Assembly (NCBI RefSeq): GCF_001552135.1
Contig: NZ_BCQP01000010.1
Coordinates: forward strand, 248,001-312,000
Direction: 5' to 3'
DNA length: 64,000 nucleotides
Origin: Actinomadura chibensis NBRC 106107
GTDB taxonomy: Bacteria; Actinomycetota; Actinomycetes; Streptosporangiales; Streptosporangiaceae
The translations under genes were made by a program, and so were the position numbers. A model generated the notes under the pieces. The model was not told the origin of the DNA. It saw only the letters and a program-made list of their open reading frames with translations, and made no database searches. Positions 1 through 8,765 of this stretch are shown in pieces (the first letter of the stretch is position 1; every line of letters starts with the position of its first letter).

Positions 1-777
1 CGGGGGCGCGGCAGCCTCGCCGGGTCGATCGTGACCGGCGACCCCGACTTCGCGCGCCGGGTGGTGCTCGGCACGGCGCCGTGGCACGGGCGGCTGCTCG
101 TGCTGAACGCCGAGGACGCGAAGGAGTCCACCGGGCACGGGTCGCCGCTGCCCGCGCTCGTCCACGGCGGGCCGGGACGCGCGGGCGGCGGGGAGGAGAT
201 GGGCGGGATCCGCGGGGTCGTCCACCACATGCGGCGCACCGCCGTCCAGGCCGGGCCCGCGATGCTCACCTCGATCACCGGCCGCTGGGTGCCCGGCACC
301 GACCGGACGGTCACCGACGAGCACCCGTTCCGCAAGCACCTGGAGGACCTGCGCGTCGGCGACACCGCCGTCGGCGGCCCCCGCGTCGTCACGCTCGACG
401 ACGTGGAGCACTTCGCCGAGTTCACCGGCGACACCTTCTACGCCCACACGGACGAGGACGCCGCACGCGCCAACCCGTTCTTCGGCGGCCGGGTCGCGCA
501 CGGCTACCTGGTCGTGTCGTTCGCGGCGGGGCTGTTCGTCGAGCCGTCGCCGGGGCCCGTCCTCGCCAACTACGGCCTGGAGAACCTGCGGTTCCTCACC
601 CCGGTCAAGCCGGGCGACGAGCTGACCGTCACGCTGACCGCCAAGCAGATCACGCCGCGGGACGGCGCCGACTACGGCGAGGTCCGCTGGGACACCGACG
701 TCACCAACCAGGAGGGCGCCTCGGTCGCCAAGTACGACGTCCTGACCTTGGTGGCGAAGAGGCCGAAGCACGACTGA
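1..777 (+). CDS. paaZ: PaaZ, bifunctional oxepin-CoA hydrolase / semialdehyde dehydrogenase, C-terminal part
   Basis: The reading frame is open from base 1, so the gene enters from the left and only about 258 C-terminal residues are visible. The first part is the end of an aldehyde dehydrogenase domain with the PaaZ-typical AKESTGHGSPLP and HGGPGRAGGGEE segments and the HMRRTAVQ...ITGRWVPG linker. The last ~150 residues are a MaoC-like hot-dog hydratase domain (D-FAEFTGDTFYAHTDEDAA, then FGGRVAHGYL). In the phenylacetate pathway PaaZ opens the oxepin-CoA ring with the hydratase domain and oxidises the resulting semialdehyde with the dehydrogenase domain. The stop is at 775-777. A LysR gene follows 137 bases downstream on the same strand. 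Family assignment is secure; the catalytic Cys lies outside the window. Confidence 0.93.
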   Translation, partial: RGRGSLAGSIVTGDPDFARRVVLGTAPWHGRLLVLNAEDAKESTGHGSPLPALVHGGPGRAGGGEEMGGIRGVVHHMRRTAVQAGPAMLTSITGRWVPGTDRTVTDEHPFRKHLEDLRVGDTAVGGPRVVTLDDVEHFAEFTGDTFYAHTDEDAARANPFFGGRVAHGYLVVSFAAGLFVEPSPGPVLANYGLENLRFLTPVKPGDELTVTLTAKQITPRDGADYGEVRWDTDVTNQEGASVAKYDVLTLVAKRPKHD

Positions 778-812
778 CCGGCGCCCGGAACGGAGCGCTA
801 GCGGAGTGGAGG

Positions 813-864
813 GTGTCGGTCAGTCTCCGGGGGGTCTGGGGGGTCGTCCCCCCAGAAGCGACAC
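813..864 (+). terminator. Nested hairpin after paaZ
   Basis: A perfect 7-bp stem TGGGGGG / CCCCCCA with a TCGT loop lies at 837-854. It is enclosed by a second inverted repeat, GTGTCG at 813-818 and CGACAC at 859-864. It sits 36 bases after the paaZ stop and ends 51 bases before the LysR start, so it may terminate paaZ transcripts. There is no T-tract, which is normal in high-GC actinomycetes. The G-run sequence resembles another copy near 12651-12677. Confidence 0.5.
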
Positions 865-914
865 TAGAAGGATGTCTGGCGGGGGAGACGTCACCGGAAC
901 GGGGTGCGCCCAAA

Positions 915-1859
915 ATGATCAGTCCCCTGCACATCCAGACGGTGCGCGAGGTCGTCCGCACCGGCTCCTTCGCGGACGCCGCCCGCAACCTCGGGTACAC
1001 GGCGTCCGCGGTCTCCCAGCAGATCGCCGCGCTGGAGCGGGCCTGCGGCCTGGTGCTGTTCGAGCGCCGGGCCCGCAGCGTCCGGCCGACCAGCGCGGCG
1101 TTCCTCGTGGTCAGCAAGGGCAACGACGTGCTGTCCGCGCTCGACACCCTCGAACGGGAGCTGCGGACGGTCGCCGTCGGCGAGCGCGGCGCGCTGCAGA
1201 TCGGCAGCTTCCCGACCGCCAGCGCCCGCATCCTGCCGCGCATGCTGGCGGAGCTGTCCCGCGTCCGGCCCGGCATCGAGATCAAGCTGTCGGAGGGGGA
1301 GCCCGACGAGCTGCTGCCCGAACTCCTCGACGGCGACCTCGACCTCCAGCTCGTCTACCGGTACGACCTGTTCCCGCGCACCTGGCCCGCCCAGATCGTG
1401 GAGACGCCGGTGATGGACGAGAACCTGGTCCTGTGCGTGCCGGAGGAGCACCCGCTCGCCGGGGGGCGCACCGTGCGGCTCCGCGACCTCACCTCGGAGA
1501 CGTGGATCGCGAGCCGCCCGGAGAGCTCCGGCGCGCAGGCCCTGTTACGGCTGTGCAGCACGGCCGGGTTCACGCCGAACATCGCGTTCCGCAGCAACGA
1601 CTACGCGGTGGTGTGCGGGCTCGTCGGCTGCGGGCTCGGGATCGCGCTCGTCCCCGCGCTCGGCTGCGTGCCCGCGCCGGGCCTGCGGACGCTGAAGCTG
1701 AGCCGCCGCAGCCCGCAGCGGCACGTCACCGTCCTGCGCCGGACGACGAACACGAACCCGCTGGTCAAGGACGCGATGCGCGGCCTGGCCGAGGTCGCGC
1801 GGACGGTCGAGGCGCAGATCAGCGGGGTGACCGGGCCGCGCGGGGGAGGCGGCCCTTGA
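915..1859 (+). CDS. LysR-family transcriptional regulator
   Basis: This 314-residue protein is a typical LysR-type regulator. It has an N-terminal winged helix-turn-helix (about residues 1-62, with the FADAARNLGYTASAVSQQI recognition region) and a periplasmic-binding-protein-like effector domain from about residue 90 (QIGSFPTASARILPRML). The frame is open much further upstream, but ATG 915 is chosen because the family begins just before the helix-turn-helix (MISPLHIQTVREV). It could control paaZ upstream or the convergent dehydrogenase operon; nothing in the sequence decides this. Its last 41 bases overlap the 3' end of the convergent amino-acid dehydrogenase gene. Confidence 0.88.
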   Translation: MISPLHIQTVREVVRTGSFADAARNLGYTASAVSQQIAALERACGLVLFERRARSVRPTSAAFLVVSKGNDVLSALDTLERELRTVAVGERGALQIGSFPTASARILPRMLAELSRVRPGIEIKLSEGEPDELLPELLDGDLDLQLVYRYDLFPRTWPAQIVETPVMDENLVLCVPEEHPLAGGRTVRLRDLTSETWIASRPESSGAQALLRLCSTAGFTPNIAFRSNDYAVVCGLVGCGLGIALVPALGCVPAPGLRTLKLSRRSPQRHVTVLRRTTNTNPLVKDAMRGLAEVARTVEAQISGVTGPRGGGGP

Positions 1860-2982
1860 GCTCCATCGCCGCCCGCACCCGCCGCTGCGCGAGCGCGACG
1901 GCCGCCCGGTGCGTGGTCGTGCCGCCCGCGCGGGCGGCGTCGAGGACCGTCCCGGTGTTCTCCCGCAGCTTCGCCGAGACGGCCGCGAACACCGCGTCCG
2001 GGTCGGGGCGGAACGGCGAGTAGCGGGCGTCCATCGCGAACCCGGCCGCGACGACGCCGCCCGCGTTGGCGACGAAGTCGGGCACGACCGTGATCCCGCG
2101 CGCGGCGAGGACGTCCTGCGCGGCCGGGCCGGTGGGCAGGTTCGCGCCCTCCACGACGATGCCCGCCCGGATCTCGGCGGCGACGCGCTCGTCGACGACG
2201 TCCTGCGTCGCGGCGGGGACGAGGACGTCGGCCGGGACGAGCAGCTCCGCGCCGACGTCCAGCAGCCGCCCGCCGCCGTACTCCTCGACCGCGGCGTCGC
2301 CGACCTCGGCGCGCAGGGCGAGCAGGCGGGCGACGTCCAGGCCGTCCGGGTCGTGCAGCGCGCCGCGCGCGGTGGACACCGCGACGACGGCCGCGCCCAG
2401 CTCGGCGAGCCGCCGCGCCGCCGCGTGCCCGACCGCGCCGAACCCCTGCACCGCGACCCGCGCGCCGCGCAGGGACGTCCCGGCGTGCCGCGCGGCGGCG
2501 TCGGCGGCCTCCGCGACGCCGAAGCCGGTGACGCCGAGCTCGTCGTAGGGCATCCCGCCGAGCGCGTGCGGCGTGCCGACGGCCGCGCCCCGGTCGGCGA
2601 GCTCGTCCTGGACGATCGCCGCGTCCCGCTCCGTCAGCCCCATGTCGAGCCCGGCGACGTACTGGCTCGGGATCTCCCGCGACAGCGCCCGGACGAACGA
2701 CCGCAGCACCGCCTCCCGGTCCGGCGCGGCCGGGTCGGCCATGATCCCGGCCTTCGCGCCGCCGAAGAACAGGTCGACGCCCGCCCACTTGTACGTCATC
2801 ACCCGCGCGAGCCGCGCCACCTCCGCGACCGTCAGGGACGGGCTCATCCGCATGCCGCCCTTGCCCATGCCCCGCGCGGTGTTGTCGATGACGAGGACGC
2901 CGCGCATGCCCGTCCGCGAGTCGGAGACGCAGACGACCCGTTCGGGGCCCCACTCGTCCATCAGGGTGAGCACGTCAGACAC
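1819..2982 (-). CDS. Glu/Leu/Phe/Val dehydrogenase family protein
   Basis: This 387-residue, NAD(P)-dependent amino-acid dehydrogenase would interconvert an L-amino acid with its 2-oxo acid plus ammonia. The N-terminal catalytic domain shows the glycine-rich GMGKGGMRMSP segment, the catalytic Lys region YKWAGVDLFFGGAKAG, and the conserved Asp region (AGLDMGLTE). The C-terminal Rossmann domain carries VAVQGFGAVGHAAA. Length suits the Leu/Val/Phe branch better than the 440-450-residue glutamate dehydrogenases, but substrate cannot be fixed by eye. The start is a GTG overlapping the end of the FAD oxidoreductase gene by 8 bases, so the two are probably translationally coupled. It is last in the operon 5663 to 1819. 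Confidence 0.85.
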   Translation of the reverse strand: MSDVLTLMDEWGPERVVCVSDSRTGMRGVLVIDNTARGMGKGGMRMSPSLTVAEVARLARVMTYKWAGVDLFFGGAKAGIMADPAAPDREAVLRSFVRALSREIPSQYVAGLDMGLTERDAAIVQDELADRGAAVGTPHALGGMPYDELGVTGFGVAEAADAAARHAGTSLRGARVAVQGFGAVGHAAARRLAELGAAVVAVSTARGALHDPDGLDVARLLALRAEVGDAAVEEYGGGRLLDVGAELLVPADVLVPAATQDVVDERVAAEIRAGIVVEGANLPTGPAAQDVLAARGITVVPDFVANAGGVVAAGFAMDARYSPFRPDPDAVFAAVSAKLRENTGTVLDAARAGGTTTHRAAVALAQRRVRAAMELKGRLPRAARSPR

Positions 2983-4114
2983 GGTTCAGCTCCGGGCGGT
3001 GCCCGTCCCCGCTGTACCGCGTGGCGTGCAGCGGGCCGACGTCCACGAACGGCTCGCGGCCCAGGTACAGGTCGCGGACGACCTCGCCGACCGCCGGGCC
3101 CTGCAGGAACCCGTGCCCGGAGAAGCCCGTCGCGTACAGGAACCGGGACACCGACGCGTCCTCCCCGATGAGCGCGTTGTGGTCGGGCGTCACCTCGTAC
3201 AGGCCCGCCCAGCCGCCGGTGAGCCCGACGTCGAGGAGGGACGGCGCGCGGGACGCGATCGCCGCGGTGAGGCGGGGCAGCCAGGCGTCCGAGCGGTCCA
3301 GCGCGAAGCCCGGCTCCTCGTCCGGGTCGGACATGCCGAGCATCAGCCCCTCGCCCTCGCCGTGGAAGTAGAACGTCGTCGTGAAGTCGATCGTCATCGG
3401 GACGGGCCGCGGCAGCCCCGGGATCGGCTCGGTGAACACGATCTGGCGGCGCAGCGGCTCGACCGGCAGGTCGACCCCGGCCATCCGGCCGACCGCCGCC
3501 GACCACGGCCCGGCCGCGCACACCACGGCGGAGGTCGCGATCCGGCCGCGCGACGTCGCCACGGCCGTGACCTCGCCGCCGTCGGTCTCGATGCCGAGCA
3601 CCTCGCAGTGCGTGCGGATCGTCGCGCCGTGCCGCCGCGCGCCGGTCGCGTACCCGAGGACGACCGACTCGGGCGTGCAGTGCCCGTCGTCGGGGGAGAA
3701 CGCGGCGCCGAGCAGCCCGCCGGTGTCGATCAGCGGGGACAGCCGCCGCGCCTCCGCCGCGGAGACCATCCGGCTCGGCACGCCCAGCTCGTTCTGCAGC
3801 GCGACGCCCGCCTCGAACGACGCGACGTCCTCGGGGCGCGACAGCAGGAACAGGTACCCGACCCGGCGCAGGTCGATCTCCTGGCCGGGACGCTCCCCGA
3901 ACCGTCCGAACGCCTCCAGGCTGCGGGCGCCGAGCCGGATGTTGACCTCGTCGGAGAACTGCGCCCGCACCCCGCCCGCCGCCTTGCACGTCGAACCGGA
4001 GCCGAGCTCGTCCCGCTCGACCAGGACGACGCCGCGCACGCCCGCCTCCGCCAGGTGGAAGGCGATGCTCGTGCCCATCACCCCGCCGCCGATGACGACG
4101 ACCTCCGCCTCCAC
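2975..4114 (-). CDS. DAO-family FAD-dependent oxidoreductase
   Basis: This 379-residue flavoprotein of the D-amino-acid oxidase / glycine oxidase / sarcosine oxidase beta superfamily begins with the dinucleotide-binding motif VVVIGGGVMGTSIAFHLAEAG. Its C-terminal FAD-contact region is LTGGWAGLYEVTPDHNALIG, followed by the GFSGHGFLQGPAVGE element typical of the family. Such enzymes oxidise the C-N bond of amino or imino acids. No extra iron-sulfur subunit lies beside it, unlike the dehydrogenase at 14606. It starts with GTG, 10 bases after the aldehyde dehydrogenase stop, and overlaps the downstream dehydrogenase start. The actual substrate is unknown. Confidence 0.85.
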   Translation of the reverse strand: MEAEVVVIGGGVMGTSIAFHLAEAGVRGVVLVERDELGSGSTCKAAGGVRAQFSDEVNIRLGARSLEAFGRFGERPGQEIDLRRVGYLFLLSRPEDVASFEAGVALQNELGVPSRMVSAAEARRLSPLIDTGGLLGAAFSPDDGHCTPESVVLGYATGARRHGATIRTHCEVLGIETDGGEVTAVATSRGRIATSAVVCAAGPWSAAVGRMAGVDLPVEPLRRQIVFTEPIPGLPRPVPMTIDFTTTFYFHGEGEGLMLGMSDPDEEPGFALDRSDAWLPRLTAAIASRAPSLLDVGLTGGWAGLYEVTPDHNALIGEDASVSRFLYATGFSGHGFLQGPAVGEVVRDLYLGREPFVDVGPLHATRYSGDGHRPELNRV

Positions 4115-4124
4115 CGGTGCCGCC

Positions 4125-5663
4125 CTAGAGCCGGAAGCCGGGGTCGGGGACGATCTCGGGGACGTCCATCTGCGCCTTCTGCAGCCGTCCCGAGTAGTCC
4201 CAGTTCATCGACTGCCAGCGGGTGAACTGGTCCAGCACCCAGACGCCCGACTGGCGGCTGCCGTTGCCGGAGCGCCCGTTGCCGCCGAACGGCAGGTGCG
4301 CCTCCGCGCCGGAGGTGGAGTTGTTCACGCTCACCATCCCCGCCGAGACCCGGCGGCGGAACGCGAAGACCTTCGCCGGGTCCGTCGTGTAGATCGACGC
4401 GGACAGGCCGTAGCCCGGCGCGTTCGCCAGCTCGATCGCCTCGTCCAGCGTCCGGTAGGGGGCGACGCCGATGATCGGGCCGAACGTCTCGTTCATGAAC
4501 AGCTCGTCGGCGGGGCCGACGCCGTCCACGACCACCGGGTGGTAGTACAGCCCGGCGCCGGCGTCGCCGGTGAACCCGGCGCGCGGGGCGGCGGCCGTGA
4601 TCCGCCCGGTCGCGGACGAGCCGTGCACGGCGTGGTGCGGCCCGATCCAGCCGAGCGCCTTCTCGAACCCGTCCGCGAACCGCTCGTTGATCATCGGGCC
4701 GTACAGGACGTCGCCGGACGGGTCGCCGACCGCGGCGGCGCGGACGGCCTCGTCCAGGAGCCGGACGAACTCGCCGTGGACCGACGTGTGGACGATCGCC
4801 GTCCCGAGCGACGTGCAGCGCTGCCCGGCCGTCCCGAACCCGGAGAACAGGGCGCCCTCGACGGCGAGCGGCAGGTCGGCGTCCTCGGTGACGACCATCG
4901 GGTTCTTGCCGCCGAGCTCCAGGCACGGCGACTGGAGGTGCCGCCCGCACAGCTCCCCGATCCGCGACCCGACCTCGGTGGAGCCGGTGAACCCGACCTT
5001 GTCGACCAGGCCGCGCCCGAGGGCCTGCTCCAGGCCGCGGAACGTCTCGGGGCCGTCGGCGTAGACGACGCTGAGGACGCCGTCCGGCAGCCCCGCGTGC
5101 GCGCACAGCTCGTAGAACGCGTCGGCGCAGGCCGCCGCGTACTCGGCGGGCTTCCACACGACCGCGTTCCCGCACAGCAGGGCCGGGACGATGTACCAGG
5201 ACGGCACCGCCACCGGGAAGTTCCCCGCCGTGACGACGGCGACGACGCCGACCGGGTCGCGGAAGGTGAAGAGCTGCTTGTCCGGCATCTCCGACGGGAC
5301 GGTCTGCCCGTAGAGTCGCCGCCCCTCGCCGAGGAAGAACGCGCACGTGTCCGCGATCTCCTGCACCTCGCCGAGCGCCTCCGCGTACGGCTTGCCGACC
5401 TCGCGGGTCACGGTGCGGGCGAGGGCCTCCTTGTTGGCCTCGACGAGGCGGCCGAGCGCGGCGACGGCCTGGCCGCGGACGGGCGGCGGCACGTCCCGCC
5501 AGCCGTCCTGCGCCGCGCGGGCGGCGGCGCAGGCGCGGACGAGGTCGCCCGCGTCCGCGAGGGACACCTCGGCCACGACCTCGGACGTCCGGGACGGGTC
5601 GGTGGAGCGGTACGGGCGCGGCCCCGCCGAGACGCGGGCGCCGCCGATGACGGAGGAGAGCAC
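4125..5663 (-). CDS. Aldehyde dehydrogenase (ALDH7-like)
   Basis: This NAD(P)-dependent aldehyde dehydrogenase is about 512 residues from the GTG at 5663. That start leaves a normal ALDH N-terminus; the frame stays open to 5888, but the extra 75 residues are low-complexity and lie in the divergent promoter region. Numbered from 5663, the key residues are N149 in AGNFPVA, K171 in VVWKPAEY, E249 in LELGGKNP and the nucleophile C283 in TAGQRCTS. The QRCTS context and the LPFGGNGRSGNGSRQSG C-terminal region recall the aminoadipate/piperideine-6-carboxylate semialdehyde (ALDH7) group. It leads an operon with an FAD oxidoreductase and an amino-acid dehydrogenase, which suggests amine or imino-acid breakdown through an aldehyde. 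Confidence 0.82.
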   Translation of the reverse strand: MLSSVIGGARVSAGPRPYRSTDPSRTSEVVAEVSLADAGDLVRACAAARAAQDGWRDVPPPVRGQAVAALGRLVEANKEALARTVTREVGKPYAEALGEVQEIADTCAFFLGEGRRLYGQTVPSEMPDKQLFTFRDPVGVVAVVTAGNFPVAVPSWYIVPALLCGNAVVWKPAEYAAACADAFYELCAHAGLPDGVLSVVYADGPETFRGLEQALGRGLVDKVGFTGSTEVGSRIGELCGRHLQSPCLELGGKNPMVVTEDADLPLAVEGALFSGFGTAGQRCTSLGTAIVHTSVHGEFVRLLDEAVRAAAVGDPSGDVLYGPMINERFADGFEKALGWIGPHHAVHGSSATGRITAAAPRAGFTGDAGAGLYYHPVVVDGVGPADELFMNETFGPIIGVAPYRTLDEAIELANAPGYGLSASIYTTDPAKVFAFRRRVSAGMVSVNNSTSGAEAHLPFGGNGRSGNGSRQSGVWVLDQFTRWQSMNWDYSGRLQKAQMDVPEIVPDPGFRL

Positions 5664-5886
5664 GGTCTCAGGGTGAACAGGCCCGGGCGCCCGCGCCAAG
5701 ATCGGGCAGAGCGCGGCTTCCTTACCGCGAGCCCAAGCCCGGCTGACGCTCCCTCGGCGAGCCGTTCCCGCAGGGCGTAAGCGTTTCTTGGTGAACCGCC
5801 AACCGGTTCGCGGCCTCGCCTGGGTCGACCCGGGGCCCGGCGGCGTCGGATGCTCGAAGGGCGTCCTCGTCCACGGAGGAGACCGC

Positions 5887-8067
5887 ATGTCCGAGCCCGC
5901 CGACGTCCACTTCGTCGAGACGGTCGCGTCCCTGGCGCCGCCCGCCGAGCCCGCGCCGCCCGGCCCCGTGGACGACGCGCGCCTGCTGGAGCTGTTCGAC
6001 GCCCAGCTCGGCAGCCGCCACCTCGACCTCGCCGCCCGCCGGCTGAGGTCGCAGGGGCGCGGCTACTACACGATCGGGTCGGCGGGGCACGAGGGGAACG
6101 CGGCCGTCGCCGCAGCGCTGCGCCCGGACGACCCGGCGCTGCTGCACTACCGGTCCGGCGCGTTCTTCCTGGAGCGGGCCCGCCAGGTCCCCGGCGGCGA
6201 CCCGCTGCGCGACGTGCTGCTGGGTCTCGTCGCCGCCGCCGAGGAGCCCATCGCGGGCGGACGCCACAAGGTGTTCGGGAGCCACCGGCTGCACGTGATC
6301 CCGCAGACGTCCACGATCGCCTCGCACCTGCCGCGCGCGCTGGGCGTGGCGTTCGCGATCGAGCGCGCCGCCCGGCTCGGGCTCGGCACGCCGTGGCCGC
6401 GCGACGCGGTCGCCGTGTGCGGGTTCGGGGACGCCTCCGCCAACCACTCCACCGCCGCGGGCGCGATCAACGCGGCGGTGAACTGCGGCTACCAGGGGCT
6501 GCCGCTGCCGCTGCTGCTGGTCTGCGAGGACAACGGGATCGGGATCAGCGTCCGGACGCCGCCCGGCTGGATCCGCGCCGCGTACGGGTCGCGGCCGGGC
6601 CTCGCCTACTTCCACGCCGACGGCTGCGACCTCGCCGAGGCCCTCGCCGTGTCGGCGGCGGCGGTCGCGTGGGTGCGGGAGCGGCGCCGTCCCGCGTTCC
6701 TGCACCTGCGGACCGTCCGGCTGATGGGGCACGCGGGGTCGGACGTCGAGTCGTCCTACCGGACGCCCGCCGAGCTGGCCGCCGACCTGGAGCGCGACCC
6801 GCTCGTCCGGACGGCGCGGCTGCTCGTCGCGCGCGGCGCCGCGACGCCCGCCGAGGTCGTCGACCGGTACGAGGCGAAGCGCGCCGAGGTGACGGCGCTC
6901 GCCGCGAAGGTCGCGGACGCGCCGCGGCTCGCGTCCGCCGCCGCGGTGATGGCGCCGCTCGCCGCCGCGCCCGCGCCCGCCGCGGAGACGCGGGGGAGCG
7001 GGGAGCCGGTCACGGTCGCGCGGGCGGTCAACCGGACGCTCGGCGACCTCCTGGACGAGCGCCCCGGCCTGCTCGTCTTCGGCGAGGACGTCGCCCGCAA
7101 GGGCGGCGTCTACGGCGTGACGCGCGGCCTGCTTCGGAGGGCGGGCGCGGCGCGGGTGTTCGACACGATCCTGGACGAGCAGTCGGTGCTCGGGCTGGCG
7201 CTCGGGCTCGGGCTCGCCGGGATGCTGCCCGTCCCGGAGATCCAGTACCTCGCCTACCTGCACAACGCCGCCGACCAGATCCGCGGGGAGGCGGCGACGC
7301 TGCCGTTCTTCTCGGCCGGCCGGTACCGCAACCCGATGGTCGTCCGCGTCCCCGGCTACGCCTACCAGAAGGGGTTCGGCGGGCACTTCCACAACGACAA
7401 CGCCGTGGCCGCGCTGCGCGACATCCCGGGGCTCGTGATCGCCTCCCCGGCCCGTCCGGACGACGCGGCGGGGATGCTGCGCGCCTGCGCCGACGCCGCC
7501 GAGACCGCCGGGCGGGTGTGCGTGTTCCTGGAGCCGATCGCGCTGTACCACGTCCGCGACCTGCACGAAGAGGGCGACGGCGGCTGGCTGGCGCCCGCCG
7601 GGGGCACGGTCGCGCTCGGCCGGGCGCGCACCTATGGCGACGGCCGCGACCTCACCATCGCCACGTTCGCGAACGGGCTGCGGATGAGCCTGCGCGCCGC
7701 GCGGCGGCTGGCGCGGGCCGGCGTCCGGTGCCGCGTCCTCGACCTGCGCTGGCTCGCGCCGCTGCCCGCCGACGACCTGCTGCGCGAGGCGCGCGCGACC
7801 GGCGCCGTCCTCGTCGCGGACGAGACGCGCCGGACGGGCGGCGTGTCCGAGGCCGTCCTGACCGCGCTCGCCGACGCCGGGTTCCGGGGCCGGGCCGCCC
7901 GCGTCGCGAGCGCGGACAGCTTCGTCCCGCTCGGCGACGCCGCCGACCACGTCCTGCTCTCGGAGTCCGCGATCGAGGAGGCCGCGCTGCGGCTCGTCCG
8001 GGACGACCCTTACGGGGACGGCGCCTACGGGGACGGGGAGTCGACGGCGGGGTCACCGCCGAGATAG
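5887..8067 (+). CDS. 2-oxoacid dehydrogenase E1, alpha-beta fusion
   Basis: This 726-residue thiamine-diphosphate enzyme has both halves of the heterotetrameric E1 of branched-chain 2-oxoacid or acetoin/pyruvate dehydrogenase complexes in one chain. The alpha half (about 1-360) carries the ThDP/Mg motif GDAS (181-184) through EDN (214-216). The beta half starts near residue 370 (TVARAVNRTLGDLL, FGEDVARKGGVYGVT, DTILDEQSVLGLALG) and ends with the transketolase C-terminal domain. ATG 5887 is preceded by a strong GGAGGAG. No E2 or E3 gene is nearby, so it must use a complex encoded elsewhere. It diverges from the ALDH operon and overlaps the convergent livF 3' end by 43 bases. Confidence 0.86.
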   Translation: MSEPADVHFVETVASLAPPAEPAPPGPVDDARLLELFDAQLGSRHLDLAARRLRSQGRGYYTIGSAGHEGNAAVAAALRPDDPALLHYRSGAFFLERARQVPGGDPLRDVLLGLVAAAEEPIAGGRHKVFGSHRLHVIPQTSTIASHLPRALGVAFAIERAARLGLGTPWPRDAVAVCGFGDASANHSTAAGAINAAVNCGYQGLPLPLLLVCEDNGIGISVRTPPGWIRAAYGSRPGLAYFHADGCDLAEALAVSAAAVAWVRERRRPAFLHLRTVRLMGHAGSDVESSYRTPAELAADLERDPLVRTARLLVARGAATPAEVVDRYEAKRAEVTALAAKVADAPRLASAAAVMAPLAAAPAPAAETRGSGEPVTVARAVNRTLGDLLDERPGLLVFGEDVARKGGVYGVTRGLLRRAGAARVFDTILDEQSVLGLALGLGLAGMLPVPEIQYLAYLHNAADQIRGEAATLPFFSAGRYRNPMVVRVPGYAYQKGFGGHFHNDNAVAALRDIPGLVIASPARPDDAAGMLRACADAAETAGRVCVFLEPIALYHVRDLHEEGDGGWLAPAGGTVALGRARTYGDGRDLTIATFANGLRMSLRAARRLARAGVRCRVLDLRWLAPLPADDLLREARATGAVLVADETRRTGGVSEAVLTALADAGFRGRAARVASADSFVPLGDAADHVLLSESAIEEAALRLVRDDPYGDGAYGDGESTAGSPPR

Positions 8068-8765
8068 GCGGCCTTCACCCGGTCGTCGCTCGCGAGGTCG
8101 GACGCCGCGCCGTCCAGCACGATCCGGCCCGTCTCCAGGACGTACGCGCGGTCGGCGAGGCGCAGCGTCTGGTGCGCGTTCTGCTCGACGATCAGGACGG
8201 TCGCGCCGCCGTCGCGGATCTCCCGGACGACCTGGAGCACCTGCTGCGCGGCGCGCGGGGCGAGGCCCATCGTCGGCTCGTCCAGCGCCAGCAGGCGGGG
8301 GCGCAGCATCAGCGCCCGCCCGATCGCGAGCATCTGCTGCTCGCCGCCCGACAGCAGGCCCGCGAGCTGCCCGCGCCGCTCGCCGAGCCGCGGGAACATC
8401 TCGTACACCTCGTCGCGGCGGGCCGCGACCCCGGCCCGGTCGCGCCGGTGGAGGTAGCCGCCCAGCAGCAGGTTCTCCGCGACGTTCAGGGCGGGGAACA
8501 CGCGCCGCCCCTCCGGGACGTGCCCCAGCCCGGCCGCGACGATCTTGTGCGCGGGCAGCCGGGTGATGTCGCGGCCGTCGAACTCGACGCGTCCGGAGCG
8601 GGCCCGGTGCAGGCCGGTGACCGTCCGCAGCGTGGTCGTCTTGCCCGCGCCGTTGCTGCCGAGCAGCGCGACGATCTCGCCCTCCGCCACCTCGAACGAG
8701 ATCCCGGCGAGGGCCTCCACCTGCCCGTACCGGCTGTGCAGCCCGCTCACCCGCAGCAGCGTCAC
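8025..8765 (-). CDS. livF: Branched-chain amino-acid-type ABC transporter ATPase LivF
   Basis: This 246-residue ATPase is of the LivF class. Walker A is LLGSNGAGKTT, the signature is LSGGEQQMLAIGRALM, Walker B is LLALDEPTMGLAP and the switch His lies in VLIVEQNA. It energises uptake of amino acids or similar carboxylates together with the fused LivM-LivG, LivH and the binding protein LivJ. The GTG start at 8765 overlaps the TGA of the upstream gene (GTGA). The frame is open far upstream but only as a shadow of the LivM-LivG gene. It is the last gene of the transporter operon. Confidence 0.92.
   Translation of the reverse strand: MTLLRVSGLHSRYGQVEALAGISFEVAEGEIVALLGSNGAGKTTTLRTVTGLHRARSGRVEFDGRDITRLPAHKIVAAGLGHVPEGRRVFPALNVAENLLLGGYLHRRDRAGVAARRDEVYEMFPRLGERRGQLAGLLSGGEQQMLAIGRALMLRPRLLALDEPTMGLAPRAAQQVLQVVREIRDGGATVLIVEQNAHQTLRLADRAYVLETGRIVLDGAASDLASDDRVKAAYLGGDPAVDSPSP

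Noticed and set aside
1601..2953. Long antisense-frame open reading frames over the dehydrogenase region and similar frames elsewhere
   Set aside because: They are Arg/Ala/Gly-rich shadows of the real genes caused by the extreme GC bias, without family motifs or start contexts.
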